A stretch of 39,078 bases of DNA from Ignavibacteria bacterium (GTDB lineage Bacteria; Bacteroidota; Ignavibacteria; Ignavibacteriales; Melioribacteraceae). Location: assembly GCA_027347805.1 (NCBI GenBank), contig DAIEQP010000013.1:1-39078 (forward strand), written 5' to 3'. The position numbers and the translations under genes are program-made. Position 1 is the first letter of the stretch. Every line of letters begins with the position of its first letter. This document shows, in pieces, positions 1-9,222 of this stretch. Under the pieces are notes generated by a model, which had not been told where the DNA came from, ran no database searches, and saw nothing but the letters and a program-made list of their open reading frames with translations.

Positions 1-2
1 AT

Positions 3-770
3 ATAACAAAGAGAAAACAGGCTGAAGAGGATATTAAAGTTTCTCTCAAAAAAGAAAAAGATCTTAACGAACTCAAATCCAAATTTGTATCATTTGTTTC
101 GCACGAATTTAGAACACCGTTGACTGCAATTCTTTCTTCGGCAGAAATGCTCGAAATGTACGGAAGCCAGCTTGATGAAGAAAAAAAGCAGAACCATTAT
201 TCTAACATCAAGAAATCAATAGATAATTTGATTGTGCTGCTTAATGATGTAACAGAAATAAACCGGGCTGATTCCGGAAAAATAAAAGTAAATCCTGAAG
301 TTTTTGAACTGGTAGGTTTCTTAAAAGAATTAACAGAAGAACTTTTAGTCGGTTTTCCTGATCATCCAGAACTAAGCTGGGATATTCCATTTGATTCGCT
401 TGAAGTTGATCTTGATCTCAAGTTATTTAGGCAACTGGCCAGCAATCTAATTTCAAATGCTATAAAATACACTCCCAAAGGAAAGAATGTTTATATATCG
501 GTAACCCAATCTGATGAAAGGTTCGTAATTGTTGTGCGTGATGAAGGAATTGGAATTTCTGAAGAAGATCAGAAAAATATTTTTGAGCCATTTATTCGAG
601 GAAGGAATGTCGCGAAGATAAAAGGAACCGGGCTTGGACTAGCGATTCTAAAGCGCGCTGTAAATTTACTTCAGGGCTCGGTTGAACTTAAGAGCAAAGT
701 TGGCGAAGGAACAATTATTTCTGCAAGCCTTCCTAAAAAAATTGAAAGTATGTTTAGAACAAAAATGTAG
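3..770 (+). CDS. PAS-associated sensor histidine kinase, C-terminal part (5' end outside window)
   Basis: Open frame from base 3 reads ITKRKQAEEDI...FVSHEFRTPLTAIL (PAC tail plus HisKA H-box), then N-box NLISNAIKYTPKG, DEGIGI and GTGLGLAI boxes; stop at 768-770. Confidence 0.93.
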   Translation: MTKRKQAEEDIKVSLKKEKDLNELKSKFVSFVSHEFRTPLTAILSSAEMLEMYGSQLDEEKKQNHYSNIKKSIDNLIVLLNDVTEINRADSGKIKVNPEVFELVGFLKELTEELLVGFPDHPELSWDIPFDSLEVDLDLKLFRQLASNLISNAIKYTPKGKNVYISVTQSDERFVIVVRDEGIGISEEDQKNIFEPFIRGRNVAKIKGTGLGLAILKRAVNLLQGSVELKSKVGEGTIISASLPKKIESMFRTKM

Positions 771-781
771 AGTGGTTTTGA

Positions 782-1864
782 ATGAAAAAAATTCTGATTG
801 TTGAAGATAATGATACAGTAAGAAACAATTTGGTCGATATACTGCAGATAAACAAATATGAAACAATATCGGCAGAAAATGGACTGGAAGGATTTCAGCA
901 AGCTCTGGAAAAATTGCCTGATCTAATTTTATCCGATATTATGATGCCGGTTATGGATGGATATGAACTGTTGAAAAAAGTTAGGGAAAGTTCACCAATT
1001 AATTTTACTCCATTCATTTTTTTAAGTGCAAAATCTACTTATAAAGATGTAAGATATGGAATGAATCTTAGCGCGGACGATTATTTATCTAAACCCTTTT
1101 CTGTTGCCGAACTGGTAAATGCGATAGAATCTAATTTAGCTAAATCAAAAAAAATGGATGCCAAAATTGATCAGTTAAAAGATAGTATTGCCTTTTCAAT
1201 TCCCCACGAACTTCGAACACCATTAGCTGCTATTCTTGGTTTTACAGGATTACTTAAAGATATAATTCAAAGCTCTGCCGATATAAATGATATGATGCTT
1301 ATGGCTGATAATATTTACGATTCGGGAATTAGGTTGAATAATGTAATTAATAAATTTATCCTTTATTCCGAATCTTCGTATGTGTTGCTCGATTCATCAA
1401 TGATAAAAAAATATAATGATTCTGAAATAGAATCGGTTGAAGCTTATGTTAGACCCGCAGCAATTAAAACATGCAGCAGACTTGGAAGGAGTACAGACCT
1501 GAAAATTGATTTTATGGATTTTCAGGTAAAAATGGATTTTCGGCATCTTGTATATATTGTCGAGGAGTTAATTGAAAACGCATGTAAATACTCGCAGACT
1601 GAATCAGAAATCAAAATATTGTTACGAAGAGAAAATGATTTCTGGACTTTTTCTGTTACAGACCATGGGATTGGAATGGACGCTCATCAGATAAAATCAA
1701 TCGGAACATTGAATCAATTTGATAGAAAAATAAACGAAGTTGCAGGTAATGGGCTTGGGCTTTCAACTTTAAAGAAAATAATTGAAATATATTCGGGGGA
1801 ACTTATAATTACCAGCGAACCTCAATCATATACAACAGTTACATTAAGGTTCCCCATCAAGTAA
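782..1864 (+). CDS. Hybrid protein: N-terminal response-regulator receiver plus histidine kinase
   Basis: KKILIVEDND...DLILSDIMMPVMDGYELL...KPF receiver, then PHELRTPLAAILGF H-box, ELIENACKYS N-box, DHGIGM, GNGLGLSTLKK. Confidence 0.93.
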   Translation: MKKILIVEDNDTVRNNLVDILQINKYETISAENGLEGFQQALEKLPDLILSDIMMPVMDGYELLKKVRESSPINFTPFIFLSAKSTYKDVRYGMNLSADDYLSKPFSVAELVNAIESNLAKSKKMDAKIDQLKDSIAFSIPHELRTPLAAILGFTGLLKDIIQSSADINDMMLMADNIYDSGIRLNNVINKFILYSESSYVLLDSSMIKKYNDSEIESVEAYVRPAAIKTCSRLGRSTDLKIDFMDFQVKMDFRHLVYIVEELIENACKYSQTESEIKILLRRENDFWTFSVTDHGIGMDAHQIKSIGTLNQFDRKINEVAGNGLGLSTLKKIIEIYSGELIITSEPQSYTTVTLRFPIK

Positions 1865-1912
1865 CACAAAAAATTTTTACAATTTATTTTCAATTCAATT
1901 CTCCTAATCGAC

Positions 1913-1939
1913 TAATCTTTTTGAGTAATTATCCGATAA
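1913..1939 (+). promoter_or_regulatory. Candidate sigma-28 (FliA) promoter upstream of HEAT-che unit
   Basis: TAATCTTT-N11-TCCGATAA; consensus TAAAGTTT-N11-GCCGATAA; exact spacing; intergenic. Confidence 0.6.
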
Positions 1940-2014
1940 TATCTTTGGTTTTCTGTACCTGAAAACTTGTATTGCAAAAGTTTGGGGTGTTTTAATGAAC
2001 AATTTTTTACACCT

Positions 2015-2028
2015 GGCTAATATTGGGC
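2015..2028. promoter_or_regulatory. Candidate activator operator (UAS), site 1
   Basis: GGCTAATATTGGGC, 12/14 match to the perfect palindrome at 31229; centre 69.5 bp upstream of the -12 G of the sigma-54-like element at 2078-2093. Confidence 0.5.
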
Positions 2029-2077
2029 AGTAATAAAGAAAAAAGTTGCGGAATTAACGCAAATGAATCATCCTGGT

Positions 2078-2093
2078 AGGCATAGTAGTTGAA
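2078..2093 (+). promoter_or_regulatory. Candidate sigma-54-like promoter (-24/-12) for HEAT-che unit
   Basis: AGGCATA-GTAG-TTGAA; shares 15/17 bases (GGCATAGyArTTGAAAA) with the element upstream of fliL. Confidence 0.45.
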
Positions 2094-2120
2094 AATAAAA
2101 TAAAAAAGCAGGACAGAATT

Positions 2121-3533
2121 ATGTCAGATCAAAATCTTGATGAACAAAAAAATATTGATGTTTTAGAAGTGTTTAAAACAGGTTCTGCCGAAGACAAGTA
2201 TGAAATTATTAATTCTTTATATTCTCAGGAATTGACAGAAGAACATGCGTCTGCACTTTCTGGATTAATAGCTGATGAAGATAAAGGAATCAGAAATTCT
2301 GTAACAATGCTGATGCTTGCAACTCAGAATCCAAGTTTTCCAAAGTATGTTGTTGAATATGTAAAATCCAAAGATATTTCTGTAAGAAATCTAGCCGGGG
2401 AAATATTAATAAAATTTGGCTCAGCCTCTGTCGATGCCATCATTCAATTCGATCATGAAAATGATGATGATAATCTTAAATTCATTATTGATGTGTTGGG
2501 ATTAATAGGCGATCAGCGTGCCGCATTATTTATAATGGGAATTCTCAGCGGTTCTGAAAACGATAACGTTATTCTTGCATGTATTGAAGCTCTGGGTAAT
2601 TTGCGTTATGAGGGTTCCGTTGATGTCTTGCTTTTGTTCTATGATCGTAATGAATTATACAAGCCTACACTTGTAGAGGCATTAGGAAAAATAGGTTCTA
2701 GGGAAGCACTCCAATTTCTTGTTTCCAAGTTTCCAAATGAAGATGAGTTAACTCAATATTCAATTCTCGAAAGCCTTGGTAATCTTGGTGATATAGAAAC
2801 ATTTTTCTTTCTCCTTGAACAAGTGAATACGATTTCCGGCCCGCTCGTTCTTCCCTTGATTACTTCTATTTCAATTCTTAAGGACCGTTTTAATCTTGAT
2901 ATACCATTCGATAACCGCATGAAAAGTTTGTTGATGTATACAATAAAGGAAGGAACTTTAGAGCATAAAAAAGTAGCGTTCAATTTGATAGAATCATTTG
3001 ATGATAAAGATATTTTGTTTACATGCTTGAATTTGGTGGGCGAAGATTATGCACTTGACGAGACAATAAAATCAAGAATTTTTAGAAACACCGAATATAT
3101 TTACCGAGAAATTGCTCGCGTAATTAATAGCAACCCCAAAAACCTGCGTCAAATACTTAATTTGTTCTCTCAGACAATTGCCTACATAAATGAATTCCAG
3201 ATAGAAGTAAATGTTTCTATCCTTGAAATTAAAGGAATAACCCAGGCGCTTAGCGGATTAATAAACAATCCTGATGAGGAAGTAAGAAGATCATCCATGG
3301 AATTATTGTTTATTCTGGATCCCGATACAGCGTTTATGTTTGTTGATTCAATGACACAGGATGAAAATATGTGGAATAGGTTAAGATTGGTTGAAGTATT
3401 GGAGAAATTTGAAACAGAAAAAATAGAATCGGTATTGCAAAAATTAGTAAATGATGAAGATGAAATGGTAAAAGACCGCGCACTATTTGTTTATAATTCC
3501 AGAATTAATAACGTATCTGAAACCAAGAATTGA
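2121..3533 (+). CDS. HEAT-repeat protein
   Basis: Repeated helical units, e.g. DVLGLIGDQRAALFIMGIL, EALGNLRYEGSVDVLL, EALGKIGSREALQFLV, ESLGNLGDIETFFFLL; overlaps cheR by 4 nt. Confidence 0.85.
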   Translation: MSDQNLDEQKNIDVLEVFKTGSAEDKYEIINSLYSQELTEEHASALSGLIADEDKGIRNSVTMLMLATQNPSFPKYVVEYVKSKDISVRNLAGEILIKFGSASVDAIIQFDHENDDDNLKFIIDVLGLIGDQRAALFIMGILSGSENDNVILACIEALGNLRYEGSVDVLLLFYDRNELYKPTLVEALGKIGSREALQFLVSKFPNEDELTQYSILESLGNLGDIETFFFLLEQVNTISGPLVLPLITSISILKDRFNLDIPFDNRMKSLLMYTIKEGTLEHKKVAFNLIESFDDKDILFTCLNLVGEDYALDETIKSRIFRNTEYIYREIARVINSNPKNLRQILNLFSQTIAYINEFQIEVNVSILEIKGITQALSGLINNPDEEVRRSSMELLFILDPDTAFMFVDSMTQDENMWNRLRLVEVLEKFETEKIESVLQKLVNDEDEMVKDRALFVYNSRINNVSETKN

Positions 3534-4444
3534 ATGATATGAATTCATCTCTAAATTTAAATACTGCTGGCCTGGCATCGAACATTGTAGCTCCCGGTGT
3601 AAAACAAATGTTAATGTCCGGTCAACTCTTTGAGGGGATTAGAAAATATATTTATGATAATTGCGGTATTTATTTCCAGGACAATAAAAAATATTTTCTG
3701 GAAAGCCGGCTCCAACGAAGAATGAATTACCTGGGTCTTAAAACTTACGAAGAGTATTTTGACCTGTTAAGATTTGGAGCTAATGGGGCTAACGAAAAAA
3801 AATATTTCTATGAAGCTATAACTATTAACGAGACATTTTTCTTCCGTAACCAGCCGCAATTAGATGCACTTGCATCCCAAATACTGCCCGAAATAATTAG
3901 TGCTAAATTAGCCGCGGGTAAAAATAAAATTAGAATCTGGAGTGCGGCAAGTTCATCAGGTGAAGAAGCTTATTCTATTGCAATGACTTTCACTGATTTA
4001 ATAAAACCGCGCTTCCCATCTATGGAACTTGAGGTGGTAGGTACCGATATTAACAGCGCGGTAGTTGAAACGGCAAATAATGCTGTTTACAGAGATTATT
4101 CAATTAGAAATACACCACCTTACTACTTAAAAAAATATTTTAAACCCTCTACTAACGGTTCATTCGAAGTTAATCCCGATATTAAAAAGATGGCTTCGTT
4201 TAAAATTATGAATCTCTATGATGATGCATCGATGAGAGCAATGTTCAATTTTGATGTCGTATTCTGTGCTAATGTTCTCATCTATTTTGATCTGGCATCC
4301 AAAATAAAAGTTGTGTCGCATTTGTACAACTCGCTTAATAAAGGCGGGTACCTTTTTATTGGATATTCGGAAACATTGCACGGAATATCGAGGGCTTTTA
4401 AGTTAATGAGTTTTCCAAATACTGTTGGATACAAGAAGGAGTAA
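3530..4444 (+). CDS. cheR: Chemotaxis protein methyltransferase CheR
   Basis: FFRNQPQLDAL...IRIWSAASSSGEEAYSIAM...VVGTDIN...FDVVFCANVLIYF...LFIGYSETL. Confidence 0.95.
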   Translation: MNDMNSSLNLNTAGLASNIVAPGVKQMLMSGQLFEGIRKYIYDNCGIYFQDNKKYFLESRLQRRMNYLGLKTYEEYFDLLRFGANGANEKKYFYEAITINETFFFRNQPQLDALASQILPEIISAKLAAGKNKIRIWSAASSSGEEAYSIAMTFTDLIKPRFPSMELEVVGTDINSAVVETANNAVYRDYSIRNTPPYYLKKYFKPSTNGSFEVNPDIKKMASFKIMNLYDDASMRAMFNFDVVFCANVLIYFDLASKIKVVSHLYNSLNKGGYLFIGYSETLHGISRAFKLMSFPNTVGYKKE

Positions 4445-4816
4445 ATGAATATGAAGAAGGTTATTCTAGTAGCCGATGATTCACCAACGATACGAAAATT
4501 TGTATCTGTAGCGCTCTCGGTTAGAGGATATGAAATTGTTTCATGCGCAGACGGCATGGAAGCAATTGAAATTCTGCCGACTCAAAAAGTTGATTTGGTA
4601 ATTACGGATCTTAATATGCCCAATGTAGACGGATTTGAATTAATCCTTTCAATAAGAAATAATGCTGAATATAAAGACATACCCATTATAGTACTCTCTT
4701 CGCTTGGTGCAACAGAAGATATTCAGCGCGGCTTGGAATGCGGAGCTAATTCATATTTAGTGAAACCATTCGACCCTAAACGTGTAGCTTACGAAGTTTC
4801 AAAATATTTAAACTAG
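4445..4816 (+). CDS. Response regulator receiver-only protein (CheY-like)
   Basis: VILVADDSPTIRK...DLVITDLNMPNVDGFELI...VLSS...VKPF. Confidence 0.93.
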   Translation: MNMKKVILVADDSPTIRKFVSVALSVRGYEIVSCADGMEAIEILPTQKVDLVITDLNMPNVDGFELILSIRNNAEYKDIPIIVLSSLGATEDIQRGLECGANSYLVKPFDPKRVAYEVSKYLN

Positions 4817-4824
4817 AGGTAAAC

Positions 4825-5208
4825 ATGGCACTTAAATTCTTGGTAGTAGATGATTCAGTAACAATGCGCAGAATTGTTCTCAACTCTTTAAAACAAATTG
4901 GTCATGAAGAATTTGTAGAAGCAGCTGATGGACGTGAAGCATTCACAAAACTTTCTGCCGATGACGGAATAAATTTTGTTATTACAGATTGGAATATGCC
5001 CGATGTAACGGGTTTGGATTTTGTAAAGCAAGTTAGAGCAAATCCAAAATATGCAAGCCTTCCAATATTAATGGTAACAACACGTGGAATGAAGGAAGAC
5101 ATTGTAGAAGCGCTTCAGGCAAAAGTGAATAATTATATTGTAAAACCTTTTACTCCGCAGGTACTAAGAGAAAAAATCGAACAAATAATTGCAACACCGG
5201 TTGCATAG
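4825..5208 (+). CDS. cheY: Chemotaxis response regulator CheY
   Basis: KFLVVDDSVTMRRIV...FVITDWNMPDVTGLDFVKQVR...MVTTRG...YIVKPFTP. Confidence 0.95.
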   Translation: MALKFLVVDDSVTMRRIVLNSLKQIGHEEFVEAADGREAFTKLSADDGINFVITDWNMPDVTGLDFVKQVRANPKYASLPILMVTTRGMKEDIVEALQAKVNNYIVKPFTPQVLREKIEQIIATPVA

Positions 5209-5217
5209 GGAGCCAAC

Positions 5218-6003
5218 ATGGAAGATGTACAAAAAATGCCGCAAATACCAAATATGCAGCAACTCTTCGAAAGACTGGGCGATCTTAAATCTTTCTTTGT
5301 TTATGGACAGAAACTGATCCCAACTCTTCAGAAAATTGTTGACTTTATGCAGGCAACTATACCATTACTTGAAACTGTCAACAAATCTATTACTGAAAGC
5401 ACAGGCAAGTTACCTAAAGCTGCTGTTCAAATTAATAGTGTTACAAATGCAACCGAAGTTGCTGTTACAGAAATTCTTGATGTTGTTGATGGCGCCACCA
5501 ACGATTTAATGACAATCATGAAAAAACTTGAATCGTTGCGTTCACGTGTTCAAAAACAGGGTGAGTCAATCCAAAGGTTGGTAGCAAAATATCCCGATGA
5601 TCCGGATATTAAAGAACTTGTACAAAATGGTTTGAATCCCGAAGTATTGCAGCAGGATTACACAGAAGTGATGAATTTATCGGAAAAAATTCAGGGCGGC
5701 CTCATGAATATTACTATTTCATTGCAGGTCCAGGATATTACTTCGCAGCAGCTTGCTTCTGCAAATCATTTGATGACTTCAATACAGACAAAATTATCAT
5801 CTCTCTTATTTGATATTGATACAAAAGAAATCATGAAACATCACATTGATACACATATTGATATTAGTAAAGACCTGGCATTTAATCCCGAGGCGAGATA
5901 TGATAAGAATCATGAGAATCAGGCATTTGTAGATACAGTTGTTACAGATAATCAAATTCAACAATCACAAAAAGATATCGACGAGTTATTTTCAAAAAAA
6001 TGA
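5218..6003 (+). CDS. cheZ: CheZ-like protein phosphatase
   Basis: Mostly helical; LQVQDITSQQLASANHLM fits the CheZ D-x-T-x-Q active-site signature; lies between cheY and cheA. Confidence 0.75.
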   Translation: MEDVQKMPQIPNMQQLFERLGDLKSFFVYGQKLIPTLQKIVDFMQATIPLLETVNKSITESTGKLPKAAVQINSVTNATEVAVTEILDVVDGATNDLMTIMKKLESLRSRVQKQGESIQRLVAKYPDDPDIKELVQNGLNPEVLQQDYTEVMNLSEKIQGGLMNITISLQVQDITSQQLASANHLMTSIQTKLSSLLFDIDTKEIMKHHIDTHIDISKDLAFNPEARYDKNHENQAFVDTVVTDNQIQQSQKDIDELFSKK

Positions 6004-7793
6004 GCGACTCAAATAAAAACCCGACTTTGATTGATCCCGAGATGAAGGAAATTGTCGAGAGTTTCATTGTTGAAACCAAAGAAATTCTCGAAAAACTTGA
6101 CGTTGATCTCCTTGAACTTGAAAGAAAACCTGAAGACAAAGATCTGTTAAATCAAATCTTTCGTTCGTTTCATACCATTAAAGGCACCTCAGGTTTCTTA
6201 GGACTTGAAGTTCTGCCTGAAGTAACACATAAGTGTGAAGACATTCTTAACAAGCTTAGAAAAGGTGAAGCCATTCTAAGCAGTGAATTAATGGATGGGA
6301 TTCTGTTGGCGTTCGATACCATTAAGCAGCTTGTCAATCAGATTGAAACTGAGCAGAATGAAAGTGTTGAAACAGAAAAAGTATGTCTTGTTCTTGAAGG
6401 ATTGCTTAATGAAATAGAAAATGGTAGTGAAGCAAAGGAAGAGAAAAAGGAAATTGTTGTTCCGGAAGAAATCTTGGCAAAAATTGAGGCTGAAGAAAAG
6501 AAAACTGTTCAGACGGAACAAATTGTAAATGAAAAACACCAGCGCGATGAGAAAAAAATTGATGCGATGGAAAAAGCCGCATCAGCACAAGTTAAAGAAA
6601 ATACAATTCGTGTTGATGTTGACAGGCTTGATGCACTTCTAGATATTGTTTCCGAACTTGTACTTGGCAGAAACAGATTGACACAGGTTAATTCGCAGTT
6701 TGCAATTCAGGATGAAGGAAACAAATTCACAAAAGATTTTGGTGAAGTAACAAAGCAAATTGATCTGATGACAACTGAACTTCAACTTGTTTCAATGAAG
6801 TTGAGAATGATTAAGATTGCAAAAATATTTAATCGCTATCCGAGAATGGTGCGTGATCTTTCAAAAGATCTAAACAAAGAAATTGAACTTGTTATTCGCG
6901 GTGAAGAAACCGAAGTTGATAAAAATTTAATAGAAGAAATAAATGATCCACTTGTTCACTTGATCAGAAACTCAGTTGATCATGGTGTTGAACAGCCCGA
7001 AGTTAGAATTAAAGCTGGTAAAACTCCCAAAGGAACTGTAATACTTTCTGCAGAGCAGCTCGGTAATAATATTGTTATTACAATTGAAGATGATGGTAAA
7101 GGAATGGATCCGGAAGCGCTGAAAGAAAAGGCGGTTTCAAAAGGTTTAATAACTCGGGAAAAGGCAAAAGAGTTAACAAAACAGGAAGCAATTAATCTGA
7201 TTTTCCTGGCGGGATTTTCAACTGCAGAAAAAGTTTCTAATGTCTCTGGCAGAGGCGTAGGAATGGATGTGGTAAAAACAAATGTATCCCGTTTACGCGG
7301 AATAATAAATATTGATTCCGAAGTCGGCAAAGGAAGCAAAATTACAATCAAACTTCCGTTAACATTAGCAATTATTTCCGGTATGATTGTAAAAGCTTTT
7401 GGCGAAGCGATGGTAATTCCGCTTGGATCTGTAATTGAAGTTCTGCGCGTAAATAAAGATCAGATTTATTCTATAAAAGGAAAAGAAGTAATTAAAGTAA
7501 GAGATTCTGTTCTTCCGCTTGTATCAATGAATGAACTGCTCGTTGGCAGAATGAATGGTCATCGTGGTAATGGAAATACATGGCAATATGTTGTTGAAGT
7601 AGGCATCGCAGAAAAACGTTATGGAATAAAAGTAGATGAATTAATTGGCCAGCAGGAAGTTGTAATTAAATCTTTAGGCAGCTATCTCGGTAAAATAGAT
7701 GGTATTGCCGGTTCAACAATTATGGGAGACGGAACTGTTGTTATGATTCTCGATATTCATGAATTATTTAATAGACTGGAACAAACCGTTTGA
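6000..7793 (+). CDS. cheA: Chemotaxis histidine kinase CheA
   Basis: P1 FRSFHTIKGTSGFLG; dimerisation/kinase HLIRNSVDHGVEQPEVR, DDGKGMD, GRGVGMDVVK; C-terminal CheW-like domain. Confidence 0.97.
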   Translation: MSDSNKNPTLIDPEMKEIVESFIVETKEILEKLDVDLLELERKPEDKDLLNQIFRSFHTIKGTSGFLGLEVLPEVTHKCEDILNKLRKGEAILSSELMDGILLAFDTIKQLVNQIETEQNESVETEKVCLVLEGLLNEIENGSEAKEEKKEIVVPEEILAKIEAEEKKTVQTEQIVNEKHQRDEKKIDAMEKAASAQVKENTIRVDVDRLDALLDIVSELVLGRNRLTQVNSQFAIQDEGNKFTKDFGEVTKQIDLMTTELQLVSMKLRMIKIAKIFNRYPRMVRDLSKDLNKEIELVIRGEETEVDKNLIEEINDPLVHLIRNSVDHGVEQPEVRIKAGKTPKGTVILSAEQLGNNIVITIEDDGKGMDPEALKEKAVSKGLITREKAKELTKQEAINLIFLAGFSTAEKVSNVSGRGVGMDVVKTNVSRLRGIINIDSEVGKGSKITIKLPLTLAIISGMIVKAFGEAMVIPLGSVIEVLRVNKDQIYSIKGKEVIKVRDSVLPLVSMNELLVGRMNGHRGNGNTWQYVVEVGIAEKRYGIKVDELIGQQEVVIKSLGSYLGKIDGIAGSTIMGDGTVVMILDIHELFNRLEQTV

Positions 7794-8854
7794 GAGATAA
7801 AATTGCTGTATTAATAGTAGATGATTCTGCGTTCATGCGAAAATCACTTTCAATTATGCTTGAAAGTGATCCTGGGATAACTGTTATTGGAACAGCAAGG
7901 AATGGTTTAGAAGGTGTAGAACTTGCATCCAAATTAAGACCGGATGTAATAACGCTTGATATTGAAATGCCTGTGATGGATGGCCTGACCGCCCTAAAAA
8001 AAATTATGACTGAATGCCCTACTTCAGTAATAATGGTAAGCTCAATTACAACCGAAGGTGCGCAGGCAACATTAAAAGCTTTAGAATACGGTGCTGTTGA
8101 TTTCATACCAAAAGAAATGTCATTTGTAAGTGTTAATATCAGCAAGATAAAAGATGATCTTATTGGTAAAGTAAAAGATATTGCAAGAACCAAACTTCTC
8201 AAAGCAAGATTAGACCGCATAAAAGAAATAGGTTCAAGACCAACACAAAAACCCAGAGTCACTTCATATTTAACAGAACTACCTCGCATTGGATATAAAG
8301 CTGTTGCATTGGGAATTTCAACAGGAGGCCCGTTTACTCTCCAGAAAGTTCTTCCTTTAATTTCAGAAAAAATGCAATTGCCAGTTTTTATTGTTCAGCA
8401 TATGCCGCCAAAATTTACTCAAACACTTGCGGATAGATTAAACGGTTTATGCAAGCATGAAGTTAAAGAAGCTCAGGATGATGAGGTTGTTAGAAGAGGT
8501 GTTATTTATATTGCCCCCGGCGGCTTTCATATGAAACTGCGGAATCCAGGCAATCCAACTATTACAATTTCAAAAGAACCTTCAGATACTCTTCATCGCC
8601 CGTCTGTTGATGTAATGATGGATTCGGTGATTGATATTTATGGTAAATATACGCTTGGCGTGATAATGACTGGTATGGGAAAAGATGGCTGTGAGGCTAT
8701 AAAAAAATTAAAATCTTTAGGCGGATATTCAATTGCGCAGGATGAAGAATCTTGTGTTGTTTATGGAATGCCCAAAGCAATAGTTGATGCAGGTTATGCC
8801 GATGTTGTTCTTCCTGCAGAAAAAATTCCTGAAATGATTAACAGAGTGGTGTAA
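7790..8854 (+). CDS. cheB: Protein-glutamate methylesterase CheB
   Basis: Receiver IAVLIVDDSAFMRKSL...LDIEMPVMDGL; esterase GISTGGPFTLQ, QHMPPKFT, MTGMGKDG. TTG start overlaps cheA stop. Confidence 0.96.
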   Translation: MRDKIAVLIVDDSAFMRKSLSIMLESDPGITVIGTARNGLEGVELASKLRPDVITLDIEMPVMDGLTALKKIMTECPTSVIMVSSITTEGAQATLKALEYGAVDFIPKEMSFVSVNISKIKDDLIGKVKDIARTKLLKARLDRIKEIGSRPTQKPRVTSYLTELPRIGYKAVALGISTGGPFTLQKVLPLISEKMQLPVFIVQHMPPKFTQTLADRLNGLCKHEVKEAQDDEVVRRGVIYIAPGGFHMKLRNPGNPTITISKEPSDTLHRPSVDVMMDSVIDIYGKYTLGVIMTGMGKDGCEAIKKLKSLGGYSIAQDEESCVVYGMPKAIVDAGYADVVLPAEKIPEMINRVV

Positions 8855-8855
8855 A

Positions 8856-9101
8856 ATGAGTGTAAAATTTGAAGATCCTTTATTCAAGGATTTGCATTCG
8901 AACAATAAAGCTTCAACAGGTAATCTTATAAAATCAGAAGATGTGCAATTAAAAGGCGCATCCAAAATTACTTTTGAAGAGGATGAAATAGATGGCATCA
9001 GAATAATGTTGAAGAAAGATGCCAATGATAATCTTAAAGAAATAAAATTTATTTGCTCTTGCGGACAAACAAAATCAATTATTCTTGATTATTCTGAGTA
9101 A
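8856..9101 (+). CDS. Small uncharacterised protein (81 aa) with C-terminal CxC motif
   Basis: ATG immediately after cheB stop; FICSCGQTKSIILDYSE C-terminus; no family recognised. Confidence 0.7.
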   Translation: MSVKFEDPLFKDLHSNNKASTGNLIKSEDVQLKGASKITFEEDEIDGIRIMLKKDANDNLKEIKFICSCGQTKSIILDYSE

Positions 9102-9113
9102 AAATTTTCAATT

Positions 9114-9127
9114 GGTTAATAATAGCC
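9114..9127. promoter_or_regulatory. Candidate activator operator (UAS), site 2
   Basis: GGTTAATAATAGCC (flanked TT...AA, giving TTGG...CCAA), 12/14 match to the 31229 palindrome; centre 70.5 bp upstream of -12 G at 9191. Confidence 0.55.
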
Positions 9128-9177
9128 AAGTCTAATCCCCGGAATCTCACATTTCTTCGTTTTTAAGACCTTTTTGC

Positions 9178-9193
9178 TGGCATTTTATTTGGG
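9178..9193 (+). promoter_or_regulatory. Candidate sigma-54-like promoter for flgB unit
   Basis: TGGCATT-TTAT-TTGGG with correct -24/-12 spacing, 30 nt before flgB. Confidence 0.5.
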
Positions 9194-9222
9194 TAATCAA
9201 ATAAAAAAGCTGAAAGGTTTTT

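Noticed and set aside
3570-3590. TGGCATCGAACATTGTA in cheR as sigma-54 promoter
   Set aside because: -24 to -12 spacing is one base too long and the site is intragenic.
7768-8289. 173-aa minus-strand ORF opposite cheB
   Set aside because: Shadow ORF antisense to a clear CheB reading frame; no recognisable domain or ribosome site.
9102-9222. Rho-independent terminator between the 81-aa ORF and flgB
   Set aside because: No GC-rich stem followed by a T-tract; the region is better explained by the promoter/operator elements.
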